64,000 nucleotides of DNA from Aeromonas fluvialis (GCF_000819885.1 NZ_CDBO01000040.1:1-64000), one strand, 5' to 3'. Counted from the first letter of the stretch, positions 27,124 to 37,245 are shown. Notes: generated by a model not told the origin, from the sequence alone. Translations and numbers: made by a program.

Positions 27124-29505
27124 ATGGATTCAGCACACCAGCAACATCTGATTGAACAACTTGTCCCCCTGCTGCGGGAGAAAGATTTCGACGAGATCTT
27201 CAACCGTCTGACCCAGGACGAGAACAGCAACGGCCGTTTTCTGATCAAGATGGAGCTCAATCGCAAATGCTCCTCCTGCCGCAGGGTTATCGACATGCGC
27301 GATGAGCTTGAGGACGAGTGCCTGGTGCACGAGTTCGACGGTATCACCCACTTTATGCCGGCCGAGGCGATCGGCCTGTTTCAGTCACAGTGCTATCTCT
27401 ACCGCGACGCCTACACCCTTGGCGTTTACGAAGCGCTGCAGCAATGGCAAAAAAACCATCACCACGCCAGGGTGGATGGACGGCTGTCCCCCCCCGTCAG
27501 CCCCTTCCGGCAATACGACGTCAACCCCATCATCTTTGCCAGTTACTACGGGCGACGGCAGGAGCGGATGCACTTCAGCTCGCCCTTGCTCATCAAACTT
27601 CATGATGGGGAGAAGCTGTTCGCCAAAAGTTCCGATCTTTCCCTCGGTGGTATGAGAGTTTCAGTCCCTTATTTGCCCAATTACCAGACCGGCGCTCAGG
27701 TAGAGGTCTTTTTCACCGGGCTGGTGCGGGACCACCCCAATCCGGTACTGCATCAGCCGGTCGATTACCAGATCCTCGGAGAAGAGAGCAAGGAAGGAAA
27801 GTATTGGCTGAGGCTGGTGCGCGCCGGTGAGCAACCCGCCTTCGATACCTTCCTCAACGACTTCATCGAGGCCAACAAGATCCGCTATCGGGTCAGCGTC
27901 GACTATCTGCTCTCGGCTGCTCTCATCAAGGGATATGAGCAGTTCTATCTGCCACGGATGACCGGCATGCCGCTTTTCTTCAGTACAGGGGACAGCCCCT
28001 CACTCGAAATTGCCCTGCGCACCGAAAATAACCAGCACCTGCTGGAGTACTGGCGCGACGAGAAGAACCGCGATGCCCTGGCGGGACTCTTCAGCGCAGA
28101 GCGGATGAAACGACTCTGCCCGGCCCCCGGCACCACGACCGAAACCCTCATCTATTGCTTCACTCACACGGTGCGCAGCCATATCTATTTCTTTTCTGCC
28201 ACCGCTGAGGAGCTGCGTCAGAGTGGCCTCACCGCCCTCTTTTTCCAGGTTGGCTCCCGGCGTCCCAGCTGGCGGGTCTACAAGTTTTCACTGGAGACCT
28301 GTGAACCTCATGAGGCCGATGTAGGCCAGTTGCAGGGAGTCGAGAATTCGCAATTGCAAGATATTCTGTTACTCGAACGTCTCAAGCTGATTGGGTATTG
28401 CGGCCTGCTGCAGGAGATCACTCTGGAGTCCCAATGGGAAGAGTTCCGCTCGGAGGGCGAGCTCAGCAACAATGCCAATGAACTGCAACGTTTTGGTCAC
28501 GAGCCGGGTATTGCCCCCTTCGAGATTGAGTCCCTGCACTATGTCCAGCTTCGCAAGGAACTGCGCTACATCCACAAAACAGTCGTTGCAATCCATCACA
28601 ACGGCAAGTCATGGCTTGGTTGGACCCGCGATATCTCGGCCCATGGCCTGCAGGTCGAACTGGAAGAGGCCTTTGCCGGCGACAAAAACGATGTGGTGAC
28701 CATTGCCCTGCCCCGTCTGCAGGAGCTATCCAAAAGCATGGATCTGCAGCATCTCTCCTACCGGCTGGTTAGCCTCAACATGACTCGCACCGTGCTGCAC
28801 CTCTGTATCGACGGAAATTCCGATCGCCACACCGGTCGCCAGTTCTTCAGCCTGCTGATCGAGAGCAACCAGAACAAGCTCAAGGCGGCGCAGGAGCTGC
28901 GTCGCTATCGTGGACTGGCGCGAGCCCTGCGCAATATCTATACCCATCATCTGTTTAACTCACCGGTCTATATCAACAAGCGGAAGGGGGCACCCAGGCC
29001 CGCTGCTATCGGCAAGTCACTCACCCCGCGCAGCCTGCAACGGCTGCTCACCGCCTGTGTCGAGCAACCGGAGCAGGAGAACCTCTATCCACTGTTTCAG
29101 GGGGAACTGCTTAAAGAGCTTCTTATGAACCCGTTGCGTACTATAGAACGAGAGGACAAACCGCGGGAAAATGAGGTCTACATTGCCAGCATCCAGACCA
29201 AGGCGGGCCTGCCCCTCTTCACCAGCCGCCTTGCCAGCAGCTTTAGCGGGCTAAAGGAAAAACGCCAGTTCATCGAGCAGGCACTGCAACAGGGAGAATT
29301 TTACTCGGTGCTGGTCGGTATATCCCGCACCGGACGCCCCGACACCAACTTCATCGCCAACGAACTGGACTACATCGCCAAATTCGCTATTCACAAGGCA
29401 AAGCGGTTGGAAGAGGAGCTGTGGAGTGTGGTGGGGGTTGGCGAGCTGACCGATACCACCCAGGCAACCCTGTTCCGGCTTGGTATCACGCCGCCTTCCC
29501 GCTGA
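27124..29505 (+). CDS. Large protein with two PilZ domains
   Basis: A 793-residue cytoplasmic protein. The first PilZ domain has RRQER at about 142-146 and SDLSLGGMRVS at about 170-180, a good c-di-GMP site. A second PilZ-like domain near 480-520 has TRDISAHGLQVE but no clear upstream RxxxR. An N-terminal cysteine pair (CSSC, residues 48-51) and long regions without recognisable domain fill the rest. Vibrio species carry similar large PilZ proteins beside radA, from memory. The ATG at 27124 follows CAGGAA; the upstream in-frame ATG lies in the divergent promoter region. Confidence 0.85.
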   Translation: MDSAHQQHLIEQLVPLLREKDFDEIFNRLTQDENSNGRFLIKMELNRKCSSCRRVIDMRDELEDECLVHEFDGITHFMPAEAIGLFQSQCYLYRDAYTLGVYEALQQWQKNHHHARVDGRLSPPVSPFRQYDVNPIIFASYYGRRQERMHFSSPLLIKLHDGEKLFAKSSDLSLGGMRVSVPYLPNYQTGAQVEVFFTGLVRDHPNPVLHQPVDYQILGEESKEGKYWLRLVRAGEQPAFDTFLNDFIEANKIRYRVSVDYLLSAALIKGYEQFYLPRMTGMPLFFSTGDSPSLEIALRTENNQHLLEYWRDEKNRDALAGLFSAERMKRLCPAPGTTTETLIYCFTHTVRSHIYFFSATAEELRQSGLTALFFQVGSRRPSWRVYKFSLETCEPHEADVGQLQGVENSQLQDILLLERLKLIGYCGLLQEITLESQWEEFRSEGELSNNANELQRFGHEPGIAPFEIESLHYVQLRKELRYIHKTVVAIHHNGKSWLGWTRDISAHGLQVELEEAFAGDKNDVVTIALPRLQELSKSMDLQHLSYRLVSLNMTRTVLHLCIDGNSDRHTGRQFFSLLIESNQNKLKAAQELRRYRGLARALRNIYTHHLFNSPVYINKRKGAPRPAAIGKSLTPRSLQRLLTACVEQPEQENLYPLFQGELLKELLMNPLRTIEREDKPRENEVYIASIQTKAGLPLFTSRLASSFSGLKEKRQFIEQALQQGEFYSVLVGISRTGRPDTNFIANELDYIAKFAIHKAKRLEEELWSVVGVGELTDTTQATLFRLGITPPSR

Positions 29506-29541
29506 ATCACCGACTCGGGCGCACGATGCGCCCCATTTTTG

Positions 29542-30447
29542 TCATGCCGCCTGCGGATTGAGCAACCAGTCGAGGATCTGGGGGAAGTGATCCTCCAGGG
29601 CCTGTGGTGCGGTCAACATGTTGATGTGGTCATAATCAAGCCGGTTGCCATTGTCACGCCCCAAGCGGGTGTGGCGACTCTTTGAACCCATCTCGGCGCT
29701 AAAACGGTGCACATCGGTGGGATGGCCCAACACCTTGTCCGCCCTGGCCGAAATCATCCAGAGCGGCGGCCAGTTTACCCGCGCTGCCCCCTCGTCATAG
29801 GCAAAGCCGTCGTGAGGGTCCCGCCAAGGGCCACACTTGACCCAGGGGATGGTCTCCTGCAGATAGCGTAGCGGCTCGTCATCGGCACCGATCTTGAGAT
29901 CCCGGGCGGCCAGAAAACCGCGGCGGCGAGCCAGCCAGGGCGCCAATCGATTCCAAATTAGATCCACCTTCAGCCAGCGCTCGGGATTGTGCACCGACAC
30001 TCCCCGCTTGGTGCCAAAAAACAGCAGGCTGGCCACCTGCTCCGCCAACTCGGGGAAGCGCACCAAGGTCGAGGCCATGATGACGCCGCCCCAGGAGTGG
30101 GCCACCCAATGTACCTTGAAGCCGTGATGGTGCTCGGCAATCCAGCTATGCAGCGTTGGCAGATCCTCGGTGATCAGTTCATGCTGGCCGTGCTCCGCCT
30201 GCTCGGCGATGGTCGGGGTGCTGAGCCCCCGCCCGCGTAGATCAGCCACATAGACCTGATAGCCGTGGCGGGCCAGAAAACAGGCCAGCCCCTTGCCCGA
30301 CTCGGTATAGAATATCCGGCCGTTCTCGATGGCACCGTGCACCATCAGGATCGGTTCGCCATGCACGGCGACCCGGGGTTTGATATGGCGAACATGCAGT
30401 TGATGGACGCCACAGGGGATAAACAGAGACTGCTGCAACAATTCCAT
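29542..30447 (-). CDS. Alpha/beta-hydrolase
   Basis: A 301-residue alpha/beta-fold hydrolase. The oxyanion strand is MVHGAIENGRIF, the nucleophile elbow AHSWGG places serine at 118, and the catalytic histidine is probably in LDYDHINML near residue 278. There is no signal peptide, so it is cytoplasmic. The substrate is unknown; relatives include esterases and acyl-lipid hydrolases. GGAGG precedes the ATG. It follows serB by 28 bases on the same strand, and could be cotranscribed. Confidence 0.85.
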   Translation of the reverse strand: MELLQQSLFIPCGVHQLHVRHIKPRVAVHGEPILMVHGAIENGRIFYTESGKGLACFLARHGYQVYVADLRGRGLSTPTIAEQAEHGQHELITEDLPTLHSWIAEHHHGFKVHWVAHSWGGVIMASTLVRFPELAEQVASLLFFGTKRGVSVHNPERWLKVDLIWNRLAPWLARRRGFLAARDLKIGADDEPLRYLQETIPWVKCGPWRDPHDGFAYDEGAARVNWPPLWMISARADKVLGHPTDVHRFSAEMGSKSRHTRLGRDNGNRLDYDHINMLTAPQALEDHFPQILDWLLNPQAA

Positions 30448-30475
30448 TTTTATTGCTTTCCTCCTTGAAACACGG

Positions 30476-31486
30476 TCAGCGCTTGTCCCAGCGTCGTTCG
30501 CTGCAAGCCCGCGCAGCCAGCAGGCAGATCACCCCTTCCAGGTCGTGATGATTGAGGGTGGCAGCCGCCTGTTCCCGTACCAGCGGCTTGGCATGAATAG
30601 CAATCCCAAGGCCTGCCACCCCCATCATCTTGAGATCGTTGGCACCATCGCCGATGGCGACCGTCTGAGCTGGCCCAATGGCATACTCGGCGGCCAGTTG
30701 CTGCAGCACCTCAGCCTTGACGCTGGCATCAACGATACGCCCGCTCACCTTGCCGGTCAGCCGCTCCCCCTCTATCTCCAGCTCATTGGCGAAGATGGCA
30801 TCGAGCCCCAGTGCCTGCCGCAGCTCACCGGCAAAACGGGTAAAACCGCCGGAAGCGATGGCCACCTTCCAGCCAGCCTCTTTGAGTGTATCGACCATCA
30901 GCGGCAAGCCAGGCATCCACGGCATGCTGGCTGCCACCTCGTCAAGAATGGTGACCGGCGCACCAGCCAGCAGAGCCACCCGGTTACGCAGGCTGTCGGA
31001 GAACTCCAGTTTGCCCTGCATGGCGGCAGCCGTCACTGCCGCCACCTGCTCACCGACCCCGGCTAGCCGGGCGATTTCGTCGATACACTCGATGCGGATC
31101 GCGGTCGAGTCCATATCCATCACCAGCAGCCCGGGTTCGCTCAGGGTCGGCAGCGCGGGCAGATGGCAGAGATCGATCTCCCACTCACCATTCTTGAGCA
31201 CGGCCACCAGTTCGGGGGAGAAGCGATCGCAACCAAGCAGCAGCAGTGGCACACCCGCCACCTCGGCGGGAGGATAGAGGGTGGCCGTCACTCCCTGCGC
31301 TGCCAGCAGTGGCGACAGATGGGCCAGATGGGATGACCGCAGTCCCTTGCCAAACAGCACCAGCCATGCAGTCGTCAGAGGGGTCTCTGTCGGGTGCAAC
31401 GCATCGGCATTGAACTGCCAGCAGGGAGAACCGGACAACAACGCGGGCCAATCGGATAACAGAGGGGGGAGCCGGGACAACAACAT
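30476..31486 (-). CDS. serB: Phosphoserine phosphatase
   Basis: The last step of serine biosynthesis. The 336-residue protein has an N-terminal ACT-like region of about 110 residues and a HAD domain. Motif I DMDST is at residues 124-128, motif II IASGGFTRF lies in the middle, and IGDGANDLKMM gives the final acidic motif. The ATG at 31486 is chosen because AAGGAAGG lies just upstream and E. coli SerB has a similar N-terminal length. It is divergent from ytjB, as in enterics. Confidence 0.95.
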   Translation of the reverse strand: MLLSRLPPLLSDWPALLSGSPCWQFNADALHPTETPLTTAWLVLFGKGLRSSHLAHLSPLLAAQGVTATLYPPAEVAGVPLLLLGCDRFSPELVAVLKNGEWEIDLCHLPALPTLSEPGLLVMDMDSTAIRIECIDEIARLAGVGEQVAAVTAAAMQGKLEFSDSLRNRVALLAGAPVTILDEVAASMPWMPGLPLMVDTLKEAGWKVAIASGGFTRFAGELRQALGLDAIFANELEIEGERLTGKVSGRIVDASVKAEVLQQLAAEYAIGPAQTVAIGDGANDLKMMGVAGLGIAIHAKPLVREQAAATLNHHDLEGVICLLAARACSERRWDKR

Positions 31487-31605
31487 AAGGGATACGCCTT
31501 CCTTGGTGATCAGAGGGTTAACAATGCTGACCCAGAGTAGCGTATTGCTTTTTGCGCAGGCAAGCGCCAAGATCCTGCACTCCTTGTCCGCATGAGGTCT
31601 CGCGC

Positions 31606-32238
31606 TTGCAGCGTCATCTTCCAATCAAACGTATGCTCAGTCTGATAGTCGGCCTGCTGCTCGGCTGCTGGGTACTGGTTGTACTCCTTCATATGCAAGG
31701 AGAGAGCCAGGCTGCGCTGCACAGCGAAGCGCGCAGCCGGGCGCAGGCGTTGGTCGCTTATGCAGCCCGAGACATGAAGCGCTGGATCAAGGAGGAGAAG
31801 AGCAGCGAGCTGGAGCGGCTGGCGCGGGATCTGGCGGCAGAGCCGGAGATCCTCGATGCCACCCTCTACGACGGGCGCGGCATTCCCCTCGCCCAGTCAG
31901 AACAGGCGGTGCCGCTGGAGAGCCTGCTGCCCATCGGCAGCGACAACAAGTCGTTGCCGGAGCTGGGCAAGGGACGGATCCAGTTTGTGCAGGAGATCCT
32001 GGATGGCGAGCAGACCATCGGCTTCCTGCGCATCACCCTGGAAGAGCAGCAGATGCTGGCAGACAAGGACACACGGCTCAAGGTCGTGCAGGAGAAACAG
32101 CGGCTGATACTGCTGGTCGCCCTGTTGGCGGGCCTGCTCATCTCCTACGGTGTGCGCCGCAACTATATGCGGGTACGCAAGCACAAGAAAAAGTCACCCA
32201 CCTCCCCGCCGCCAGCCAATGATGGCGCAAGCCAATAA
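31606..32238 (+). CDS. ytjB: YtjB/Smp-type membrane protein
   Basis: A 210-residue protein with a cytoplasmic basic start, one membrane helix (LSLIVGLLLGCWVLVVLLHM), a periplasmic domain of about 110 residues (EPEILDATLYDGRGIPLAQSE) and a second helix near the C terminus (LILLVALLAGLLISYGV). This is the layout of E. coli YtjB (Smp), whose gene is also divergent from serB. I chose a TTG start at 31606 because GAGG lies 8 bases before it; the ATG at 31633 would remove the basic residues preceding the helix. The function is not established. Confidence 0.8.
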   Translation: MQRHLPIKRMLSLIVGLLLGCWVLVVLLHMQGESQAALHSEARSRAQALVAYAARDMKRWIKEEKSSELERLARDLAAEPEILDATLYDGRGIPLAQSEQAVPLESLLPIGSDNKSLPELGKGRIQFVQEILDGEQTIGFLRITLEEQQMLADKDTRLKVVQEKQRLILLVALLAGLLISYGVRRNYMRVRKHKKKSPTSPPPANDGASQ

Positions 32239-32246
32239 ACAGATAA

Positions 32247-32276
32247 AAAAACGGCGACCCGAAGGATCGCCGTTTT
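32247..32276. terminator. Bidirectional terminator between ytjB and deoD
   Basis: AAAACGGCGA / TCGCCGTTTT around a short loop lies between convergent genes, with A and T runs on either side. Confidence 0.85.
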
Positions 32277-32300
32277 GCATCTGGAGGGTAATTATCGGAA

Positions 32301-33017
32301 TTACTTGTCGCCCAGCAGGACGGAGTCCAGCGCGATCTCGATCATGTCGTTGAACGTCAGCTGGCGCTCTTCGGCAGTGGTCTGTTCACCGGTACGGATA
32401 TGGTCGGAAACGGTACAGATGGTCAGTGCCCTGGCACCGTACTCTGCGGCCACACCGTAGATACCGGCAGCTTCCATCTCGACACCCAGGATGCCGTATT
32501 TTTCCATGACGTCGAACATGGAGGGATCCGGGGTGTAGAACAGGTCGGCGGAGAAGATGTTACCAACGCGCACCGGAGTACCCTTGTTCTTGGCAGCCTG
32601 TACCGCATTGGCAACCAGATCGAAGTCGGCGATGGCTGCGAAGTCGTGATCCTTGAAACGCAGACGGTTTACTTTGGAATCGGTGCAGGCCCCCATACCG
32701 ATCACCACATCACGCAGTTTCACGTCTTCACGCACCGCACCGCAGGAACCGACGCGGATCAGGGTCTTCACACCGTAATCGGTGATCAGCTCTTTGGTGT
32801 AGATGGAGCAGGAGGGGATGCCCATACCGTGGCCCATCACGGAGATACGACGGCCCTTGTAGGTACCGGTATAGCCGAACATGTTGCGCACGTCGCAGAC
32901 CTGCTCGACGTTCTCCAGGAACGTCTCGGCGATGTACTTGGCGCGCAGGGGATCGCCCGGCATCAGTACGGTATCAGCAAAGGCGCCATCTTTCGCATTG
33001 ATATGAGGAGTTGCCAT
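32301..33017 (-). CDS. deoD: Purine nucleoside phosphorylase
   Basis: The 238-residue trimer-of-dimers type phosphorylase that splits purine (deoxy)ribonucleosides with phosphate. It begins [31 protein letters not shown], with the phosphate-site RVGSCGAV and the late [13 protein letters not shown] and CTVSDHI typical of DeoD. It is the last gene of deoCABD. The gap to deoB (75 bases) contains a GC-rich hairpin. Confidence 0.97.
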   Translation of the reverse strand: MATPHINAKDGAFADTVLMPGDPLRAKYIAETFLENVEQVCDVRNMFGYTGTYKGRRISVMGHGMGIPSCSIYTKELITDYGVKTLIRVGSCGAVREDVKLRDVVIGMGACTDSKVNRLRFKDHDFAAIADFDLVANAVQAAKNKGTPVRVGNIFSADLFYTPDPSMFDVMEKYGILGVEMEAAGIYGVAAEYGARALTICTVSDHIRTGEQTTAEERQLTFNDMIEIALDSVLLGDK

Positions 33018-33063
33018 TCTCTTGATTCCTTCACACAGGTTGAGTTTTATTGTTGTATAAATT

Positions 33064-33085
33064 GCCCGCCGCCGAAGTGGCGGGC
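33064..33085. other. GC-rich hairpin between deoB and deoD
   Basis: GCCCGCC-8 bases-GGCGGGC lies immediately after the deoB stop on the minus strand, with no U run after it. It may stabilise the upstream mRNA or cause partial termination, setting deoD level. Confidence 0.5.
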
Positions 33086-33092
33086 GGGTAAA

Positions 33093-34301
33093 TTACAGGA
33101 AGCTGGTACCGTACGCCAGTTTCGGCAGACCGTGGTACGCCGCTATGCTCTGGCCGATATCGGCAAAGGTCTCGCGACGGCCGACGGAGCCGGCCTTGAC
33201 CGGCTTGCCGAAGAACAGCACCGGAATGTATTCGCGGGTGTGATCGGTCCCCCCCCAGGTCGGGTCACAGCCGTGGTCGGCGGTCAGCACCACCACATCG
33301 CCATCTTGCAGCAGCGCAAACAGCTCCGGCAGACGGGAATCGAAGTACTCCAGCGCATCGGCGTAGCCCTTCACATCGCGGCGGTGGCCATAGGAGGAGT
33401 CAAAATCGACGAAGTTGGTGAACACGATAGTGTTGTCACCGGCGGCGTTCACCTCTTCCAGGGTACGATCCCACAGCTCGGTCAGACCGGTCCCTTTCAC
33501 CTGCTTGGTGATGCCCTGCTGGGCATAGATGTCGGCAATCTTGCCGATGGAGACAACCTGGCCACCCGCATCCTTCATGTAATCCAGCACGGTCGGCGCT
33601 GGCGGCAGCACCGAGTAGTCGTGACGGTTGCCGGTACGTTTGAAGTTACCCTTGCCACTGCCCACGAACGGACGGGCGATGACGCGGCCGATGTTGTAGG
33701 GCTCCAGCAGCTCGCGCACGATGTGGCACAGCTCATAGAGCTTCTCGAGGCCGTAGGTCTCTTCGTGGCAGGCGATCTGGAATACGGAGTCGGCGGAGGT
33801 GTAGAGGATCGGCTTGCCGGTACGCATATGCTCTTCGCCCAGATCGTCCAGCACCTGGGTACCGGAGGCGTGGCAGTTCCCCAGATAACCGGACAAGCCC
33901 GCCTTCTCGACGATGGCATCCAGCAGCTCCTGCGGAAAGCTGTTGGTATGATCCTTGAAATAGCCCCACTCAAACAGCACGGGTACACCGGCGATTTCCC
34001 AGTGACCGGACGGGGTGTCCTTGCCGGAGGAGAGCTCCTGGGCAAAGCCGTAGGCACCGACCACCTCGATATCCTTGTTCAGCCCTGCCGGGAAGTAACC
34101 GGATGCCTGCTCACCGGCATGCCCCAGACCGAGCTTGTTGAGGTTGGGCAGGTTGAGGGCGCCACGGCCTTCAATGTCACCGGCCGCACACGCCTTGGCG
34201 ATATGGCCAAGGGTGTTGGCGCCCACATCGCCGAACTTGTCGGCGTCGGCAGCAGCGCCAATACCGAAAGAGTCCATCATCAGAATAAAGGTACGTTTCA
34301 T
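33093..34301 (-). CDS. deoB: Phosphopentomutase
   Basis: A 402-residue alkaline-phosphatase-superfamily enzyme interconverting (deoxy)ribose 1- and 5-phosphates. Metal ligands are in [17 protein letters not shown] at the start and [19 protein letters not shown] towards the end; THr-type phosphate site is within [11 protein letters not shown]. It starts 14 bases after the deoA stop behind AAGGGGAAG. Confidence 0.97.
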   Translation of the reverse strand: MKRTFILMMDSFGIGAAADADKFGDVGANTLGHIAKACAAGDIEGRGALNLPNLNKLGLGHAGEQASGYFPAGLNKDIEVVGAYGFAQELSSGKDTPSGHWEIAGVPVLFEWGYFKDHTNSFPQELLDAIVEKAGLSGYLGNCHASGTQVLDDLGEEHMRTGKPILYTSADSVFQIACHEETYGLEKLYELCHIVRELLEPYNIGRVIARPFVGSGKGNFKRTGNRHDYSVLPPAPTVLDYMKDAGGQVVSIGKIADIYAQQGITKQVKGTGLTELWDRTLEEVNAAGDNTIVFTNFVDFDSSYGHRRDVKGYADALEYFDSRLPELFALLQDGDVVVLTADHGCDPTWGGTDHTREYIPVLFFGKPVKAGSVGRRETFADIGQSIAAYHGLPKLAYGTSFL

Positions 34302-34315
34302 GGGTCTTCCCCTTG

Positions 34316-35647
34316 TTACAAATCGGCCAGGGTGATGCGGCGGTACACTTCAGGCAGTGCTTGTGGCCGCTCGCCACCAATCCGGACAGCCGCCTGCACC
34401 ATGCTGGCAGCCTGAGCATACTGCTCTTCGGTTTGAGCGTGGATCATGGCGATCGGCTTGTCAGCATCAACGCGTTGACCCAGACGAATAAAATCGGTCA
34501 GACCGACCGCATAATCAAGTTTGTCACCGGCAGCGCGGCGACCGCCACCCATGGCGACCACGGCCAGACCCAGCTCGCGGGTATCCATGGCGGTGACGAA
34601 ACCGCTGTTGGCCGCGAAGACAGGGCGCACGATAGATGCTTTGGGCAGGTAAGTGTCATAACGCTCCATAAAATCGGCCGGGCCACCCAGGCCGGTCACC
34701 ATGCGGCCGAAGATCTCGGCCGCCTTGCCGTTATCCAGCACCGTCTGCAGCTTAGCGCGGGCATCGCGCTCGTCGCAGGCCAAGCCTGCGGAGATCAGCA
34801 TCTCGGCGCACAGCGCCATGGTCACTTCGTGGATCCGCGGGTTGCGATATTCACCGGTCAGGTAACGCACCGCTTCACGCACTTCCACCGCGTTACCGGC
34901 GCTGGAGGCCAGCACCTGGTTCATGTCGGTCAAGAGCGCTGAGGTGCGGCAACCGGCCCCATTGGCCACGGCGACGATGCTTTTCGCCAGCTCTTCGGAT
35001 GCCTCAAAGGTCGGCATAAAGGCGCCGGAGCCCACTTTCACATCCATCACCAGCGCTTCCAGCCCGGAGGCGAGCTTCTTGGAGAGGATGGAGCCGGTGA
35101 TCATGGCGATGGATTCGACGGTGGCGGTGATGTCCCGTACTGCATAGATACGCTTGTCGGCCGGGGCAAGATCGCCGGTCTGGCCGATGATGGCGACTCC
35201 CGCCTCTTTCACTATCCTCAGGAAACGATCGTTATCGACCGAGGTTTGGTAGCCTGGAATGGCATCCAGCTTGTCTAGGGTACCGCCGGTGTGGCCCAGA
35301 CCACGGCCGGAGATCATCGGCACGAAACCGCCGCACGCAGCGACCATGGGGCCAAGCATCAGAGAGACCACATCACCCACACCGCCGGTGGAGTGTTTAT
35401 CGACAATCGGGCCACCCAGGTTCAGGTGATCCCAGGTCAGTACCATGCCGGAGTCACGCATGGCGCAGGTCAGGGCAACCCGCTCATCCATGGTCATGTC
35501 TTTGAAATAGACCGCCATCGCGAGCGCCGCAATCTGCCCCTCGCCGATGGTGTTGTTGGTAATACCCTGAATGAAGAATTGGATTTCTTGGGTACTGAGC
35601 GCTTCACCGTTGCGCTTCTTGCGAATAATTTCTTGAGGCAAAAACAT
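34316..35647 (-). CDS. deoA: Thymidine phosphorylase
   Basis: A 443-residue enzyme that splits thymidine to thymine and deoxyribose 1-phosphate. The family signature [25 protein letters not shown] lies near residue 82, with [15 protein letters not shown] after it. It starts [22 protein letters not shown], as does E. coli DeoA. GGAGGG precedes the ATG. A 9-bp stem-loop lies in the deoC-deoA gap. Confidence 0.97.
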   Translation of the reverse strand: MFLPQEIIRKKRNGEALSTQEIQFFIQGITNNTIGEGQIAALAMAVYFKDMTMDERVALTCAMRDSGMVLTWDHLNLGGPIVDKHSTGGVGDVVSLMLGPMVAACGGFVPMISGRGLGHTGGTLDKLDAIPGYQTSVDNDRFLRIVKEAGVAIIGQTGDLAPADKRIYAVRDITATVESIAMITGSILSKKLASGLEALVMDVKVGSGAFMPTFEASEELAKSIVAVANGAGCRTSALLTDMNQVLASSAGNAVEVREAVRYLTGEYRNPRIHEVTMALCAEMLISAGLACDERDARAKLQTVLDNGKAAEIFGRMVTGLGGPADFMERYDTYLPKASIVRPVFAANSGFVTAMDTRELGLAVVAMGGGRRAAGDKLDYAVGLTDFIRLGQRVDADKPIAMIHAQTEEQYAQAASMVQAAVRIGGERPQALPEVYRRITLADL

Positions 35648-35721
35648 CTTTCATTCCCTCCGCCATGACTGGCGTTACAAAAGCCGGACGCCCTGCCACA
35701 GGCCATGTGGCCGGGCATAAC

Positions 35722-35742
35722 AGGGCGAGCCGGGCTCGCCCT
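35722..35742. other. GC-rich hairpin between deoC and deoA
   Basis: AGGGCGAGC-CGG-GCTCGCCCT, a perfect 9-bp stem with a 3-base loop, lies 12 bases after the deoC stop, with no U run on the minus strand. It could protect the deoC message or reduce read-through. Confidence 0.55.
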
Positions 35743-35753
35743 CTCGGGTCAAC

Positions 35754-36527
35754 TTAGTAACCGCTGGTGTTGGCCGGCTTTTCGCCGTGACCCAGGGTCG
35801 CCAGCAGGCTGGCCAGCAGGCTGGAGGCACCAAAGCGGAAGGTACGGGCGGATACCCAGTCCTTGCCCAGGATCTCTTCGGCCATGGCGAGGTACTGACC
35901 CGCAACAGCAGCGTCTTTGACGCCACCGGCAGGCTTAAAGCCCACTTTCGGGTTCTTGGCCTTGATCACTTCCATCATGATGCGGGCAGCGATCGGGGTC
36001 GCATTGACCGGCACCTTGCCGGTGGAGGTCTTGATGAAGTCGGCACCGGCATCGATGCAGATCTCGGAAGCGCGACGGATCAGCGCCTCTTCTTTCAGCT
36101 CACCGGTTTCGATGATCACTTTCAGCAGCACATCGACGCCACAGGCCTCTTTACAGGCTTTGACCAGATCAAAACCGATCTGTTCATTACCAGCCATGAA
36201 AGCGCGGTACGGGAACACCACGTCCACTTCGTCGGCACCGTAGGCGACGGCGGCACGGGTCTCGGCTACGGCGATCTCGATGTCGTCGTTGCCGTGCGGG
36301 AAGTTGGTCACGGTCGCAATGCGCACGTCGGCTGCGCCGATCTCACGCAGGGTCTTGCGAGCGATGGGGATAAAGCGGGGATAGATGCAGACGGCGGCAG
36401 TCAGGCCAGCCGGTGACTTGGCCTTGCGGCACAGATCGATCACCTTCTGGTCAGTGTCGTCATCGTTCAGGGTGGTCAGGTCCATCAGGTTCAGGGCGCG
36501 CTGAGCGGCCAGTTTCAGATCAGTCAT
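35754..36527 (-). CDS. deoC: Deoxyribose-phosphate aldolase
   Basis: A 257-residue class I aldolase cleaving deoxyribose 5-phosphate to acetaldehyde and glyceraldehyde 3-phosphate. The Schiff-base lysine is in [11 protein letters not shown] and the second active-site lysine in [13 protein letters not shown]. The ATG at 36527 is chosen because GGAGA lies 6 bases before it; homologues begin MTDLKxAAQ. It is first of deoCABD, the same order as E. coli. Confidence 0.97.
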   Translation of the reverse strand: MTDLKLAAQRALNLMDLTTLNDDDTDQKVIDLCRKAKSPAGLTAAVCIYPRFIPIARKTLREIGAADVRIATVTNFPHGNDDIEIAVAETRAAVAYGADEVDVVFPYRAFMAGNEQIGFDLVKACKEACGVDVLLKVIIETGELKEEALIRRASEICIDAGADFIKTSTGKVPVNATPIAARIMMEVIKAKNPKVGFKPAGGVKDAAVAGQYLAMAEEILGKDWVSARTFRFGASSLLASLLATLGHGEKPANTSGY

Positions 36528-36948
36528 TCTGTTCTCCAAAGTCTCGATTTAATCCACATAACCGGGTACCACCAGACCATCCAGCGATGGATGCGGCAGT
36601 CATCCCCTGCTATACAGGAATAGAATTACAGTGCAAAAACATCGGCACTATCGGGATGCTATGCAAAGCTCCCTGCAGGCACTGCGACTGTAAATAAGGC
36701 AAGAGCCCTGTCACTTTCTTACAAAAGTGCGGACTTGGTTCCATGAAGACTTGAGAAAGGCCGACAACATCTGACCTGACTTCCCAATCAATTCCATTTG
36801 ACCGCCAACACCCGATTTCATCGAGTATTAGTCATTGCCAGCACCCTGCTGGCAACGCCTATTTCAGCCGAGATACCCCCTGTTTGCAAGCCGGATTTGC
36901 CAATTTCAGAGATAACTCACATCTGGCAAATTCCTGTCTAAAAAAGCC
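36528..36948. promoter_or_regulatory. Upstream region of the deo operon
   Basis: 421 bases without a gene. On the minus strand TTGCAC (36631-36636) and TATAGC (36609-36614), 16 bases apart, are a possible deo promoter. A perfect 9-bp inverted repeat, TTGCCAGCA-CCC-TGCTGGCAA (36835-36855), lies further upstream, nearer the xapX-like stop. TGTGAG near 36910-36920 is a partial CRP half-site. I did not find the E. coli DeoR operator. Confidence 0.4.
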
Positions 36949-37119
36949 TTACGAAAAGAAGCGAGTCAGGATCCAAGAGTAGGCCAATCCCCCCAGATAG
37001 ACCCCGACGATCCCCATCACCCCGGACAAAACGGGAGGCGCCGGGATCGGCAATTTGAGGAAAGAAAACAACAAACCGACAATAAAACCCGCCACCATCG
37101 CCAGTAGCACTTCATTCAT
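36949..37119 (-). CDS. XapX-family small membrane protein
   Basis: A 56-residue protein with two membrane helices. FIVGLLFSFLKLPIPAPPVLSGVMGIVGVYLG is the XapX pattern, a proline-rich hinge between two glycine-rich helices. The ATG at 37119 has GGAGG 6 bases upstream; in-frame codons further up have none. The name comes from the enterobacterial xanthosine operon, but the function is not established. It lies between nupC and deoCABD on the same strand, which is consistent with nucleoside metabolism; this is inference. Confidence 0.85.
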   Translation of the reverse strand: MNEVLLAMVAGFIVGLLFSFLKLPIPAPPVLSGVMGIVGVYLGGLAYSWILTRFFS

Positions 37120-37187
37120 ATAACCTCCGATTTGACTCATTTTTATTATTAGTTTAGATAGGAAAACGCTTGTCACCGATCCATACG

Positions 37188-37217
37188 CAAACGCCACGGC
37201 AGATGCCGTGGCGTTTG
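37188..37217 (-). terminator. Terminator of nupC
   Basis: CAAACGCCACGGC-AGAT-GCCGTGGCGTTTG, a 13-bp perfect stem, lies 29 bases after the nupC stop. A moderately T-rich tail follows on the minus strand. Confidence 0.8.
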
Positions 37218-37245
37218 TGTTTATACCCTGTCTGTCAGGCGGCTA

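Noticed and set aside
30476..31624. Longer serB start at 31624
   Set aside because: The extension overlaps the divergent ytjB promoter and coding start and lacks homologous sequence; the ATG at 31486 has a good ribosome binding site.
32400..34415. Open frame of 671 codons on the + strand
   Set aside because: It is opposite deoD and deoB, which are clear enzymes; GC-rich third positions explain the open antisense frame.
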